From: an uncultured Commensalibacter sp.
Lineage (GTDB): Bacteria; Pseudomonadota; Alphaproteobacteria; Acetobacterales; Acetobacteraceae
DNA length: 64,000 nt
NCBI GenBank assembly: GCA_945266285.1
Contig: CALYOP010000001.1
Span: 372,001 to 436,000 of the forward strand
Reading direction: 5' to 3'
The notes beneath the pieces are model-generated. The model saw only the letters and a list, made by a program, of their open reading frames with translations, made no database searches and was not told where the DNA came from. Positions 17,543 to 26,033 of the stretch are shown one piece after another; the stretch's first letter is position 1; each line of letters begins with the position of its first letter. Both the position numbers and the translations under genes were made by a program.

Positions 17543-17929
17543 TTACGATTGAGGTTTAAAATCTAAAGCGATCCCATTGATACAATAACGTTCGCCTGTT
17601 GGTTCAATTCCATCATCAAATACATGTCCAAGATGTGCTTTACATTTTGCACAATGAATTTCGGTTCTTATCATATGATGGCTGGTGTCTAATGAACTTT
17701 CAACGGCACCTTTGATAGGTGCAAAAAAAGATGGCCATCCACAGCCGCTATCATATTTCGTTTCAGAACGAAATAATTCAGCATGACAATTTGCACAATA
17801 ATAAGCCCCTGTACGCTTTTCATAATTAAGCGGGCTACTTCCTGGAGTCTCGGTTCCATGATCACGCATTACACGTAACTGTTCTGAAGATAAATGTTGT
17901 GACCATTGATTATTTATGTTCGATTTCAT
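17543..17929 (-). CDS. msrB: Peptide-methionine (R)-S-oxide reductase MsrB
   Basis: Repairs R-methionine sulfoxide in oxidised proteins. The zinc-binding pairs CANC and CAKC are both present, as are SGCGWPSF and the catalytic Cys in GERYCINGIALDF near the C-terminus. The 128-residue length is typical of single-domain MsrB, and there is no signal peptide, so it is cytoplasmic. No msrA is adjacent. It converges on the glutathione S-transferase gene; the 269 bases to gpmI are AT-rich and hold no gene I can recognise. Confidence 0.95.
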   Translation of the reverse strand: MKSNINNQWSQHLSSEQLRVMRDHGTETPGSSPLNYEKRTGAYYCANCHAELFRSETKYDSGCGWPSFFAPIKGAVESSLDTSHHMIRTEIHCAKCKAHLGHVFDDGIEPTGERYCINGIALDFKPQS

Positions 17930-18198
17930 TTTGCGTATCTCATTACCAAAAAAGGAAAATCTTCTTTTCGAAAACTATTATATCAAATATTCATTGACGT
18001 TTTGAAAAAGCAACTTACCTATTTTAAAGCTATAGATAACTTTGAGTTCCTAAAATTGCCTTATTATATTTGATATAAAGTTACAACGACGTATGCACGG
18101 TTTTGTGATAATGTTTAATCAAATAGCAAAAACTTTTATCAAATTATGTTTTTTAACATCAAACACCGTTATCAACATAACATCCCATAGGAAACATT

Positions 18199-19725
18199 AT
18201 GACCGAACATAAATATCGTCCCGTTATGCTTACTATTCTTGATGGTTTTGGTTACAATCCATCACCCAAGAATAATGCTGTTTTAGATGCGAATACACCG
18301 AATATTGACCAACTATTTAAAACCTGTCCCCATGCGCTTTTAGATGCAAGTGGTGAAGATGTAGGTCTACCAGCTGGACAAATGGGTAATTCCGAAGTCG
18401 GTCATATGAATATTGGTGCTGGTCGTATTGTTATGCAGGAACTTCCTCGTATTTCTCATGCGATCAAAGATGGTTCCATTGCTGAAAATCCTTTGATGAA
18501 ATCCTTTATTGAGACAATGAAAAACAATAAAGGCACTTGTCATTTAATGGGTTTGTTTTCACCGGGTGGTGTGCACTCCCATCAAGATCATGCAATTGGA
18601 ATTGCTAAAATCCTAACGCAAGCGGGTGTTCCCGTTGCTTTACATATCTTTACTGATGGACGTGATACACCCCCAGAATCTGCACGTGGATTTATTGCGA
18701 ATGCTTTAAAGGAACTTCCTTCTGAAGTGAAAATCGCAACAATTTCTGGTCGTTATTATGCAATGGATCGTGATAACCGCTGGGATCGTGTTCAAAAAGC
18801 CTATGATGTTATTGTTTCCGCCAATGGTCAACGTGCAAAAACTGCAGACCAAGTTTTAGAAATTTCTTACCAGGAAAAAGTTACCGACGAATTTATTATT
18901 CCAACAGTTTTAGGTAATTATGACGGAATGAAAGATAATGATGGCATTATTTCTTTCAATTTCCGTGCAGACCGTATTCGTCAATTAATGAATGCTTTAC
19001 TTGAACCTGATTTTGATAAATTTAGACGGTCAAGAGTCATTAAATTTTCAAAAGTATTGGGAATGACACAATATAGTGACACATTAGTCCAATATATGGG
19101 TGTTTTATTTCCACCAGAAAATCTAACGCATGTTCTCGGACAAATCGTATCTGATGCAGGCTTAAAACAGTTGCGTGCTGCGGAAACTGAAAAATATCCT
19201 CATGTAACCTATTTCTTAAATGGTGGACAGGAAGAACCATTTCCTGGTGAAGATCGAATTCTAGTTCACTCCCCAAAAGTAGCCACTTATGACCTGCAAC
19301 CGGAAATGTCTGCACCAGAATTAACTGCGAAAATTGTGGATGCAATTAATAGTGCAAAATATGATCTGATTGTCGTAAATTTTGCCAATCCCGATATGGT
19401 TGGTCATACAGGAAAATTAGATGCAGCCATCAAAGCTGTTGAAGCTGTCGACCATAGTTTGGGGCAAATTGTTTCTGCTATTAAAAAACAGAATGGTGCT
19501 TTGATTATCACAGCCGATCATGGTAACTGTGAAATTATGGTTGACCCTAAAACAGGTGAACCACATACCCAGCATACTTTGGATCGTGTTCCTGTCATAT
19601 TGGAAGGGGTTTCAGGTGTCCAATTACGGGATGGTCGTTTATCCGATATCGCTCCGACGATTTTACAATTAATGCATTTACCTCAACCCAAGGAAATGAC
19701 TGGGAAAACGTTAATTAAAAACTAA
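18199..19725 (+). CDS. gpmI: 2,3-bisphosphoglycerate-independent phosphoglycerate mutase
   Basis: Interconverts 3- and 2-phosphoglycerate using two manganese ions and a phosphoserine intermediate. Family marks: MLTILDGFGYNP at the N-terminus with a metal-binding Asp, GQMGNSEVGHMNIGAGR with the nucleophilic Ser (about residue 65), FTDGRDTPPESARGF, FNFRADRIRQL, and the C-terminal metal motif ITADHGNCEIM. Length (508) is normal. AGGAAA lies 6 bases before the ATG. It heads gpmI-envC-ctpA-rppH, an arrangement shared by many alphaproteobacteria. Confidence 0.97.
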   Translation: MTEHKYRPVMLTILDGFGYNPSPKNNAVLDANTPNIDQLFKTCPHALLDASGEDVGLPAGQMGNSEVGHMNIGAGRIVMQELPRISHAIKDGSIAENPLMKSFIETMKNNKGTCHLMGLFSPGGVHSHQDHAIGIAKILTQAGVPVALHIFTDGRDTPPESARGFIANALKELPSEVKIATISGRYYAMDRDNRWDRVQKAYDVIVSANGQRAKTADQVLEISYQEKVTDEFIIPTVLGNYDGMKDNDGIISFNFRADRIRQLMNALLEPDFDKFRRSRVIKFSKVLGMTQYSDTLVQYMGVLFPPENLTHVLGQIVSDAGLKQLRAAETEKYPHVTYFLNGGQEEPFPGEDRILVHSPKVATYDLQPEMSAPELTAKIVDAINSAKYDLIVVNFANPDMVGHTGKLDAAIKAVEAVDHSLGQIVSAIKKQNGALIITADHGNCEIMVDPKTGEPHTQHTLDRVPVILEGVSGVQLRDGRLSDIAPTILQLMHLPQPKEMTGKTLIKN

Positions 19726-19760
19726 GTGGGGTTTTTCTGCAAAACAATCCAAATTTAAAA

Positions 19761-21164
19761 TTGATCAACAAATGCTATTTCGGAATAAAAATGTCCATTA
19801 TTCTAGGAATAGCAGGATTGTTTTGCTATCCTTCGCTTACATGGGCAAACCGTCATTCTGTCAGACATATAAAACATCATTCGAACCACGCTTCAAAAAA
19901 AACGGTAAAGACAAAATCCGGTCATAGAACGTTAAAATCGCCAAAAACTACAAATACTCAAAATAAAACTTCTAATGACAGAGCAGATTTATTAAGAGCT
20001 CAGCAAAGAAAACAACAGCTTTTAGAAAAAAGTGAAACCGAAAAAAAGCTTGCTCAAGAAGCACAGAAAAATCGATTAGAAGCACAACAAAAAGCTCAAC
20101 AAGATGCTTACAAAGCACGCCAAATCATAACCAATATGGTCGCAGCAACGACCGAACTACAAGATACAGAAAAACAGGCCGCTGATCTTTCAGATCGGAT
20201 CCAGGAACTTAAAGTCCAAGAAAAAAACTTGGATATGCAACTTCGTGAAGAATCGCAAAACCTTGCGCGTTTCTTACCGTTAATTGAACGATTATCGCTT
20301 TATCCAGCTGATACTTTGCTAGCAGCACCGATGAATTCTTCAAAATCGATTATCGGACTTTCGATAATCCAAAGCTTATCATCCCGTTTGGAAATACAAG
20401 CTCAACAAATTCGTCAACATCAAACTGAACTTCAACAACTTCGAAAGGATTTATTAAGTAAAAATAAGACTCTGGAAACCGTCATTAAAAAACAATCCAT
20501 CCAACGAAATCAATTGGTCATAGCAGCTAAGATTGCGAAGGAAAATCAGAAAAAATCTTCTGCAGCGGCTTCCAAAGCTGCAATCGCCGCGGCAAAAGCA
20601 GCACAAAATGCCAGAAATATCAATGATGCTATTCAACGTATTGAAGCCGAACGACAGGCTGCAGAAAAAAGATTAGCAGCTGAAATCGCAGCAGCAAAAC
20701 GTGCAAATAATCTCGCAAAAGCAGAAGCTGCGCAAAAACAGGCATCGGCCCTTAATGCAAATAATAGCGGACCAGGGCTTATTGCACAAAGCAATAGCCG
20801 CAACGCACCCGTTGTTGGGCCAATTATTTCACGATGGGGAACACGTACCGATTCTGGACCGGCTCAAGGAATCACTTACGCGCCTCCTTCATCGGCAACC
20901 GTAAGATCCCCTTGTCGAGGACAGGTCGAGTTTTCTGGACCTTTCAGAGCTTACGGAAAAATGATTATTCTAAATTGCGGAAAACAATATCGTTTTGTTT
21001 TAGCAGGAATGGCTCAACTCGAAGTTGCGATTGGACAAAACATTAACAAAGGGGTTATTGTCGGACAAATGCCATCTTGGAATGGCAGTAATGTTGGTAA
21101 ACCGACTTTATATGTGCAATTACGTCTAGGAACCCGAGCAATTAACCCTGCACCATTTTTATAA
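19761..21164 (+). CDS. EnvC-like murein hydrolase activator
   Basis: Probably activates cell-wall amidases at division. The protein has an N-terminal signal peptide (hydrophobic ILGIAGLFCYPSLTWA), a basic segment, a long Gln/Glu/Ala/Lys-rich coiled coil (about residues 75-325), and a C-terminal LytM/M23-like domain (about 345-467: PIISRWGTRTDSGPAQGITY, SPCRGQVEFSGPFRAYGKMI). The domain lacks the HxxxD and HxH zinc ligands of active M23 peptidases, as expected for EnvC-type activators. The start is uncertain: TTG 19761 gives a better signal peptide with positive charges, but ATG 19791 has a GGA 6 bases upstream. It begins 35 bases after gpmI. Confidence 0.87.
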   Translation: MINKCYFGIKMSIILGIAGLFCYPSLTWANRHSVRHIKHHSNHASKKTVKTKSGHRTLKSPKTTNTQNKTSNDRADLLRAQQRKQQLLEKSETEKKLAQEAQKNRLEAQQKAQQDAYKARQIITNMVAATTELQDTEKQAADLSDRIQELKVQEKNLDMQLREESQNLARFLPLIERLSLYPADTLLAAPMNSSKSIIGLSIIQSLSSRLEIQAQQIRQHQTELQQLRKDLLSKNKTLETVIKKQSIQRNQLVIAAKIAKENQKKSSAAASKAAIAAAKAAQNARNINDAIQRIEAERQAAEKRLAAEIAAAKRANNLAKAEAAQKQASALNANNSGPGLIAQSNSRNAPVVGPIISRWGTRTDSGPAQGITYAPPSSATVRSPCRGQVEFSGPFRAYGKMIILNCGKQYRFVLAGMAQLEVAIGQNINKGVIVGQMPSWNGSNVGKPTLYVQLRLGTRAINPAPFL

Positions 21165-21177
21165 GTCGATTTTTTTG

Positions 21178-21241
21178 TCATTATATTATAATGATACTGG
21201 TTATTAAGTAAAAATCTATATTTCTCTTTAAAAAGAAATAT
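21178..21241. repeat. Two inverted repeats between envC and ctpA
   Basis: A perfect 17-base palindrome (TCATTATA, T, TATAATGA; 21178-21194) lies 14 bases after the envC stop, and ATATTTCT/AGAAATAT (21218-21225 with 21234-21241, 8-base loop) follows. Neither ends in a T run. They may act as operators or mRNA structures ahead of ctpA, which has its own AGGAG at 21289-21293. Confidence 0.35.
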
Positions 21242-21302
21242 TATAAATTCTCAGTTGTTGATGCTCCCGATAGGGAATTAAGTAGTTAGGAGAAAAAACA
21301 GC

Positions 21303-22802
21303 ATGAAATTCCGTACAGGGATGCTGCTAGGTACTGCATTTTTTATGGCGGGTGTTGCTATAGGACCGCAATTGCAAGAATGGATCCATTTTAAGGATAC
21401 CAATTTCTTCACCAAAGCCTTAGCTGAAGGTGTCAACAGCGATAATAAAGATAAAAAGGTTCAAAACCCTAACGAAACTTATCAACTTTTAACCTTATTC
21501 GGTAATATTTTTGATCTTGTTCGTTCCAATTATGTTGAACCTGTTTCCGATCGTGATTTAGTTACAAATGCACTCAATGGTATGCTATCTGGGCTTGATC
21601 CTCATAGCTCTTATATGACGGAAAAACAGTACGCAAATATGGAAATTCAAACTAAGGGTGAATTTGGTGGCCTTGGTTTGGAAGTACAGGAAGAAGACGG
21701 ACGCATTAAAGTTGTCTCCCCTATTGATGGCACTCCGGCAGCACGCGCCGGCGTTAAACCTGGTGATTATATTGTTGCAATTGATGGCAAAACCATTGAC
21801 GGAATGTCGCTTAATGCTGCTGTCGATAAAATGCGCGGAAAACCCAATACAAAAATTGTTCTAACACTTTTCCGTCTTAAAGAACCTAAACCTTTTACGG
21901 TTACAATGACACGGGAAATCATTCATATTCAGGTTATAAAATCTGCTTTATATGACAAGATTGGTTATATTCGTGTCTCTCAATTTAACGAAGAAACCAA
22001 TAAAGGGCTTATCAAAGCTTATGATAAGTTAAAAAAGGATGCTGGTGGTAAATTAACAGGTCTTATTTTGGATTTACGGAATGACCCCGGTGGACTTCTT
22101 AATCAAGCCATTGATGTCAGTAGTGACTTTATCAGTGATGGTACAATTGTTTCCACCAAAGCGCGCAACCCAAAAGATAGTCAACGTTGGAATGCCCATG
22201 GAAGTGATATGACCAATGGTTTACCAATTGTTGTATTAATTAATGGTGGTTCTGCCTCAGCCAGTGAAATCGTTGCTGGTGCTTTACAGGATCACCGACG
22301 TGCAGTTTTATTAGGTGAAAAAAGCTTTGGTAAAGGTTCTGTACAATCCGTTATTCCAATTCCTGGTAATGGAGCAGTACGTTTAACAACAGCGCGTTAT
22401 TACACCCCTTCAGGACGTTCTATTCAAGGTTTAGGAATTACGCCGGATATCCATGTCCAGGAATCCCGTGAAAAACCTGAATTCAGTATTCGTGAAGCAG
22501 ATTTGGATCATATTATTAAGAATGCTGGTGGGACAAATACTAAACCTCCTGTTCGCAATGATCTGCCAGCCATCGCCTCTAACATTGCAGCCCAACCTCC
22601 AGAAAACTGGCCGAAATATGATTTTAGCAACCCGGCAACAGATTATCAGCTACAACAGGCTATAAGAGTTGTTCGATCAATGGCTGGTTTGCCTGTTGCA
22701 AAAGAAATTACGGTTCCCGTAGTTAAAAAGCTAAAGATTAATATCCCGGCTAATGAAAATAAATCTGAACCAGAACAAAATAAAGTTAAACAAAAACAAT
22801 AA
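21303..22802 (+). CDS. ctpA: Carboxyl-terminal processing protease (S41 family)
   Basis: A periplasmic, membrane-anchored serine protease that trims or degrades envelope proteins. An N-terminal hydrophobic segment (MLLGTAFFMAGVAIGP) is followed by the tail-protease N-terminal part, a PDZ domain (about 110-190: GGLGLEVQEEDGRIKVVSPI, RAGVKPGDYIVAIDG) and the catalytic core with NGGSASASEIVAGALQD (nucleophilic Ser) and LLGEKSFGKGSVQ (general-base Lys). The C-terminal 70 residues are Lys/Pro-rich. In relatives CtpA works on lipoproteins and on murein hydrolases, which would fit the adjacent envC gene. TTAGGAG precedes the ATG. Confidence 0.95.
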   Translation: MKFRTGMLLGTAFFMAGVAIGPQLQEWIHFKDTNFFTKALAEGVNSDNKDKKVQNPNETYQLLTLFGNIFDLVRSNYVEPVSDRDLVTNALNGMLSGLDPHSSYMTEKQYANMEIQTKGEFGGLGLEVQEEDGRIKVVSPIDGTPAARAGVKPGDYIVAIDGKTIDGMSLNAAVDKMRGKPNTKIVLTLFRLKEPKPFTVTMTREIIHIQVIKSALYDKIGYIRVSQFNEETNKGLIKAYDKLKKDAGGKLTGLILDLRNDPGGLLNQAIDVSSDFISDGTIVSTKARNPKDSQRWNAHGSDMTNGLPIVVLINGGSASASEIVAGALQDHRRAVLLGEKSFGKGSVQSVIPIPGNGAVRLTTARYYTPSGRSIQGLGITPDIHVQESREKPEFSIREADLDHIIKNAGGTNTKPPVRNDLPAIASNIAAQPPENWPKYDFSNPATDYQLQQAIRVVRSMAGLPVAKEITVPVVKKLKINIPANENKSEPEQNKVKQKQ

Positions 22803-22806
22803 GGAT

Positions 22807-23289
22807 ATGCCGGCCGTGACCAACCTTCCCTATCGCCCCAATGTTGGTGCCATGATCTTTAATCATAAAGGACAGATTTTTGTTGGGTTAAGACATGACT
22901 TGGCGAAGGAAGGTATCTGGTCATTTCCTCAAGGTGGCATTGATAAAGGTGAAAATCCAGAGCAGGCTTTATATAGGGAATTGCAGGAAGAGCTTGGATG
23001 TAATCAATTTACTATTCTAGATGAATATCCAGAATGGCTTTCTTACGATCTTCCTCCTCACCTGATTGGAAAGTCTTTTGGTGGAAAATACCGCGGACAA
23101 ACCCAAAAATGGTTTGCGGTTCGTTTTTCAGGAAAAGATGAAGATATCCGCTTTGATATGCAAAAAGAACAGGAATTTGACGACTGGAAATGGATAGCTC
23201 TTTCAGAGCTATCCAATTTAAAAACGGGTTTCAAACACGATCTTTATGAAAAATTAGCAAAATACTTTGCCTCATATGCCGTGTCTTAA
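22807..23289 (+). CDS. rppH: RNA pyrophosphohydrolase RppH (Nudix)
   Basis: Removes pyrophosphate from mRNA 5' triphosphates and so triggers decay by 5'-monophosphate-sensing nucleases. The Nudix box is complete (GGIDKGENPEQALYRELQEE, then LG), with LPYRPNVGAMIFN before it and LIGKSFGGKYRGQTQKWFAV typical of RppH. The frame is open upstream into ctpA, but a start after the ctpA stop is more likely: ATG 22807 (AAGGA just before it) or GTG 22816, which has better spacing. Its stop codon overlaps the stop of convergent emrB by two bases, leaving no room for a terminator between them. Confidence 0.93.
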   Translation: MPAVTNLPYRPNVGAMIFNHKGQIFVGLRHDLAKEGIWSFPQGGIDKGENPEQALYRELQEELGCNQFTILDEYPEWLSYDLPPHLIGKSFGGKYRGQTQKWFAVRFSGKDEDIRFDMQKEQEFDDWKWIALSELSNLKTGFKHDLYEKLAKYFASYAVS

Positions 23290-24848
23290 TTAGACTTACT
23301 ACCTGCTTTATGACGATCCAGTAGAAAGCAAATTGGAACTAACGCAAAAGCACAAATACCAATAAGCATAAAGACATCGTTATAGGCCAGGATTGCTCCT
23401 TGCTTAATAAAATCTTTATATAGATATTGCATAGCCGCATTGCTCTGATCCTGAATCGCATATCCCCACTGCTGTGCTGCGGCGGTCATACGATTTAAAT
23501 ATTCATTATAAGGTTGATGCAACGGAGTCATATATTGCACAAGATAAGCTTGTCTAATCTGCCTTGAATCGGTAATAAGCGCAGTTGCTCCCGAAATACT
23601 TAAAGCCCCGAGAACATTTCGAATCATACTAAATAATGCAGCTCCATCCCCGTTATATTTTTGTGGGATGGTCATAAAAGCAATGGTTGATAGCGGCACA
23701 AACAAAAAAGCAAGTGTTGCCGTTTGGCAAACACGAAAAATCACTAAATTTTTGAAATCAAGATAAGGTACTAAATGGGCGGAATAAAATAAGCCACACC
23801 CCATTAAGAAAAATCCCATAGCTATAACATACCGTATTTGGACGCTATGCATGATCTTTCCAATAATGGGAATTAAGACAATAATAGCAATCGCCCCAGG
23901 TGTTAGAATTAATCCAGATAGAAAAGCCGTATAACCCATGATCTGTTGTGCTAATTGTGGAACAATAACGGCAGAACCATAGAGTATGGCACCAACGCCC
24001 CCCATCAACACGGTGCAAATAGCAAAATTACGATCTTTAAATATCCGTAAATCTACCACAGGGTTTCTTGCATAAGACAACCAGATAATTGCTCCTACAA
24101 TTCCAACAAAAGCAAAAAACGCCATCCAGCAAATAAAATTTGAACCGAACCAATCTGCGTCTTCGCCGCGATCGACCATGACCTCCAAGCAACCTAATCC
24201 CAACGTGATCAGACTTAGCCCTATATAATCAACCCGTTCGCGTCTTTTTCTTGCCCAAGGTGGATCTTCAACCAACAACATGACGGCGATTACCGTCAGA
24301 ATACCAATCGGAACATTGATAAAGAATATCCACCGCCAACTATAATTATCCGTAATCCATCCCCCCAAAGTCGGTCCCAAAACAGGGGCGACAATCGTTG
24401 CGATTGCAGTTAACCCAAAAGCTGCACTACGTTTTTCAGGTGGAAAAGTATCTAGGATAATTGATTGTTGATTAGGCTGTAATCCTCCTCCAAAAAAGCC
24501 TTGGATCAATCGAAACACAACCAATTCGCCAAGACTATCAGCAATACCACAAAGAAAAGAAGCGACCGAAAACATAAATATACAAATCAAAAAGTAACGT
24601 TTTCGACCCAGAACACGCCCCAACCAACCCGAAATTGTCAAAACAATTCCATTGGCTGCCAAATAAGAAGTTAAAGACCATGTAGCATTGTCATAAGTTG
24701 TTGATAAACTTCCAGCAATATGAGGCAAAGATACATTAACAATTGTTGTATCTAAAATCTCCATAAAAGCTGCCAAGGTTACTACAACTGCGACAAGCCA
24801 TGGATTATGGCTGGATTTCCAGGATCGGCTTTCTTCTGCTTGTGTCAC
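23286..24848 (-). CDS. EmrB-type MFS drug exporter (DHA2 family, 14 membrane segments)
   Basis: Proton-driven inner-membrane exporter that works with an EmrA-like adaptor. Near the N-terminus is the DHA2 motif LAAFMEILDTTIVNVSLPHI, followed by SYLAANGIVLTISGWLGRVLGRKR (motif A) and PTLGGWITDNYSWRWIFFINVPIG (motif C). Around 14 hydrophobic segments are visible across 520 residues. The start is GTG, 7 bases after the emrA stop, so the two are translationally close. The substrate cannot be inferred; related pumps export hydrophobic toxins, bile salts or fatty acids. Confidence 0.93.
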   Translation of the reverse strand: MTQAEESRSWKSSHNPWLVAVVVTLAAFMEILDTTIVNVSLPHIAGSLSTTYDNATWSLTSYLAANGIVLTISGWLGRVLGRKRYFLICIFMFSVASFLCGIADSLGELVVFRLIQGFFGGGLQPNQQSIILDTFPPEKRSAAFGLTAIATIVAPVLGPTLGGWITDNYSWRWIFFINVPIGILTVIAVMLLVEDPPWARKRRERVDYIGLSLITLGLGCLEVMVDRGEDADWFGSNFICWMAFFAFVGIVGAIIWLSYARNPVVDLRIFKDRNFAICTVLMGGVGAILYGSAVIVPQLAQQIMGYTAFLSGLILTPGAIAIIVLIPIIGKIMHSVQIRYVIAMGFFLMGCGLFYSAHLVPYLDFKNLVIFRVCQTATLAFLFVPLSTIAFMTIPQKYNGDGAALFSMIRNVLGALSISGATALITDSRQIRQAYLVQYMTPLHQPYNEYLNRMTAAAQQWGYAIQDQSNAAMQYLYKDFIKQGAILAYNDVFMLIGICAFALVPICFLLDRHKAGSKSN

Positions 24849-24855
24849 GCTTTAC

Positions 24856-25974
24856 TCATTTAGTATATACAGTAGGCACAACCGACAACCCTAATGGTAA
24901 CGGTATTTTCGGATCCAGACCTTTATCGATTAAAATCTTTACAGGCACACGTTGAACAATTTTTACGTAATTACCTGTTGCATTTTCTGGTGGGAAAGCA
25001 CTGAAAACAGCTCCGGTTCCTAATTGGAGCGAATCAACATGTCCTTCAAGGTCAAGAAATGGATAGGCATCGACTTCAATCTTTACTTTTTGCCCAATGC
25101 GCATATGCGTAATTTGTGTTTCTTTGTAATTAGCAACAACCCATACTTCAGGTTCAACAATCGAAAATAAAGATTGGCCAACATTAACGAAATTGCCTTG
25201 TTCGATATTTCTTTTGGAAATCCAACCATCATGCGGGGCACGAATAACCGTCCATTCCAAATTTAATTCAGCTTGACGCAATTTGGCTTTTGCTTCTTCT
25301 AACACACCTTTCCGTTGATCAACCTGACTACTCGCATTACCGATATTTGCCTCAACGGGTGTTGCAATTAATAAATTACCTTCAGCCTGAACCACTGCTG
25401 CTTTTGCACTATTAAAGGCTGCAGTAGAATAATCAATTGCTTGTTGAGTCGTAGCTGGACGAGCAATATTATGTTGTCGTGAAAAATCCGTTTTTGATTT
25501 AAAAAGTTGTGCTTGCGCATCCGATAATTGACCTTGCGCTGCTTTTAATCGGCCCGGAAAGTTTTTCTTTGCCACTTCTAACATATAACGCGAAGCCAAA
25601 TATTGACCTTCAGCTTGATCGAGTTCAGCTGCAGCTTGATCACGTGCAGCCTGATAATCACGATCATCAATTTTAACTAAAATATCACCTTTATGAACAA
25701 ACTGATTGTCATTCACCAACAATTCAGTTACATATCCTTTAACATGTGGAGCAATCATGATCGAACGACCTGCTGTAAAAGCATCATCCGTGCTCACATC
25801 ATGCCGTGTCAAAAACCAGTAAATCCCTCCACCAATCACAATAACAACTGTAAAAATTACAAGAACCAGACGAATCAAGAATGTTTTTTTTCCAGATATA
25901 GGACGATTAGACTGATGTTTCTGATTTTTAGAATCTGAAGCATTTTCATGATCTTGTTCTCGGTTTTCAGCCAT
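24856..25974 (-). CDS. EmrA-type membrane fusion protein (HlyD family)
   Basis: Periplasmic adaptor that connects the EmrB-type pump to an outer-membrane channel. A cytoplasmic charged tail (about residues 1-30) precedes one membrane anchor (FLIRLVLVIFTVVIVIGGGI), then the lipoyl half-motif DAFTAGRSIMIAPHVKGYVTEL, a long alpha-helical hairpin rich in Ala/Gln (about 105-215), and the second half with VIRAPHDGWISKRNIEQGNFV. At 372 residues it is typical. GAGGAA precedes the ATG. It lies 59 bases after the ABC exporter gene. No outer-membrane factor is adjacent, so it may share the NodT-like channel encoded at 47.6-49.2 kb. Confidence 0.92.
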   Translation of the reverse strand: MAENREQDHENASDSKNQKHQSNRPISGKKTFLIRLVLVIFTVVIVIGGGIYWFLTRHDVSTDDAFTAGRSIMIAPHVKGYVTELLVNDNQFVHKGDILVKIDDRDYQAARDQAAAELDQAEGQYLASRYMLEVAKKNFPGRLKAAQGQLSDAQAQLFKSKTDFSRQHNIARPATTQQAIDYSTAAFNSAKAAVVQAEGNLLIATPVEANIGNASSQVDQRKGVLEEAKAKLRQAELNLEWTVIRAPHDGWISKRNIEQGNFVNVGQSLFSIVEPEVWVVANYKETQITHMRIGQKVKIEVDAYPFLDLEGHVDSLQLGTGAVFSAFPPENATGNYVKIVQRVPVKILIDKGLDPKIPLPLGLSVVPTVYTK

Positions 25975-26033
25975 TTATTCCTCAAATAATCTGGTTTTAA
26001 TATTCTGTTAAGTCAAGCAATAAGGCTTGATAA

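Noticed and set aside
19761-21164. Active M23 endopeptidase
   Set aside because: The zinc-binding His/Asp residues expected for activity are not visible; the coiled coil and neighbours fit an EnvC-type activator.
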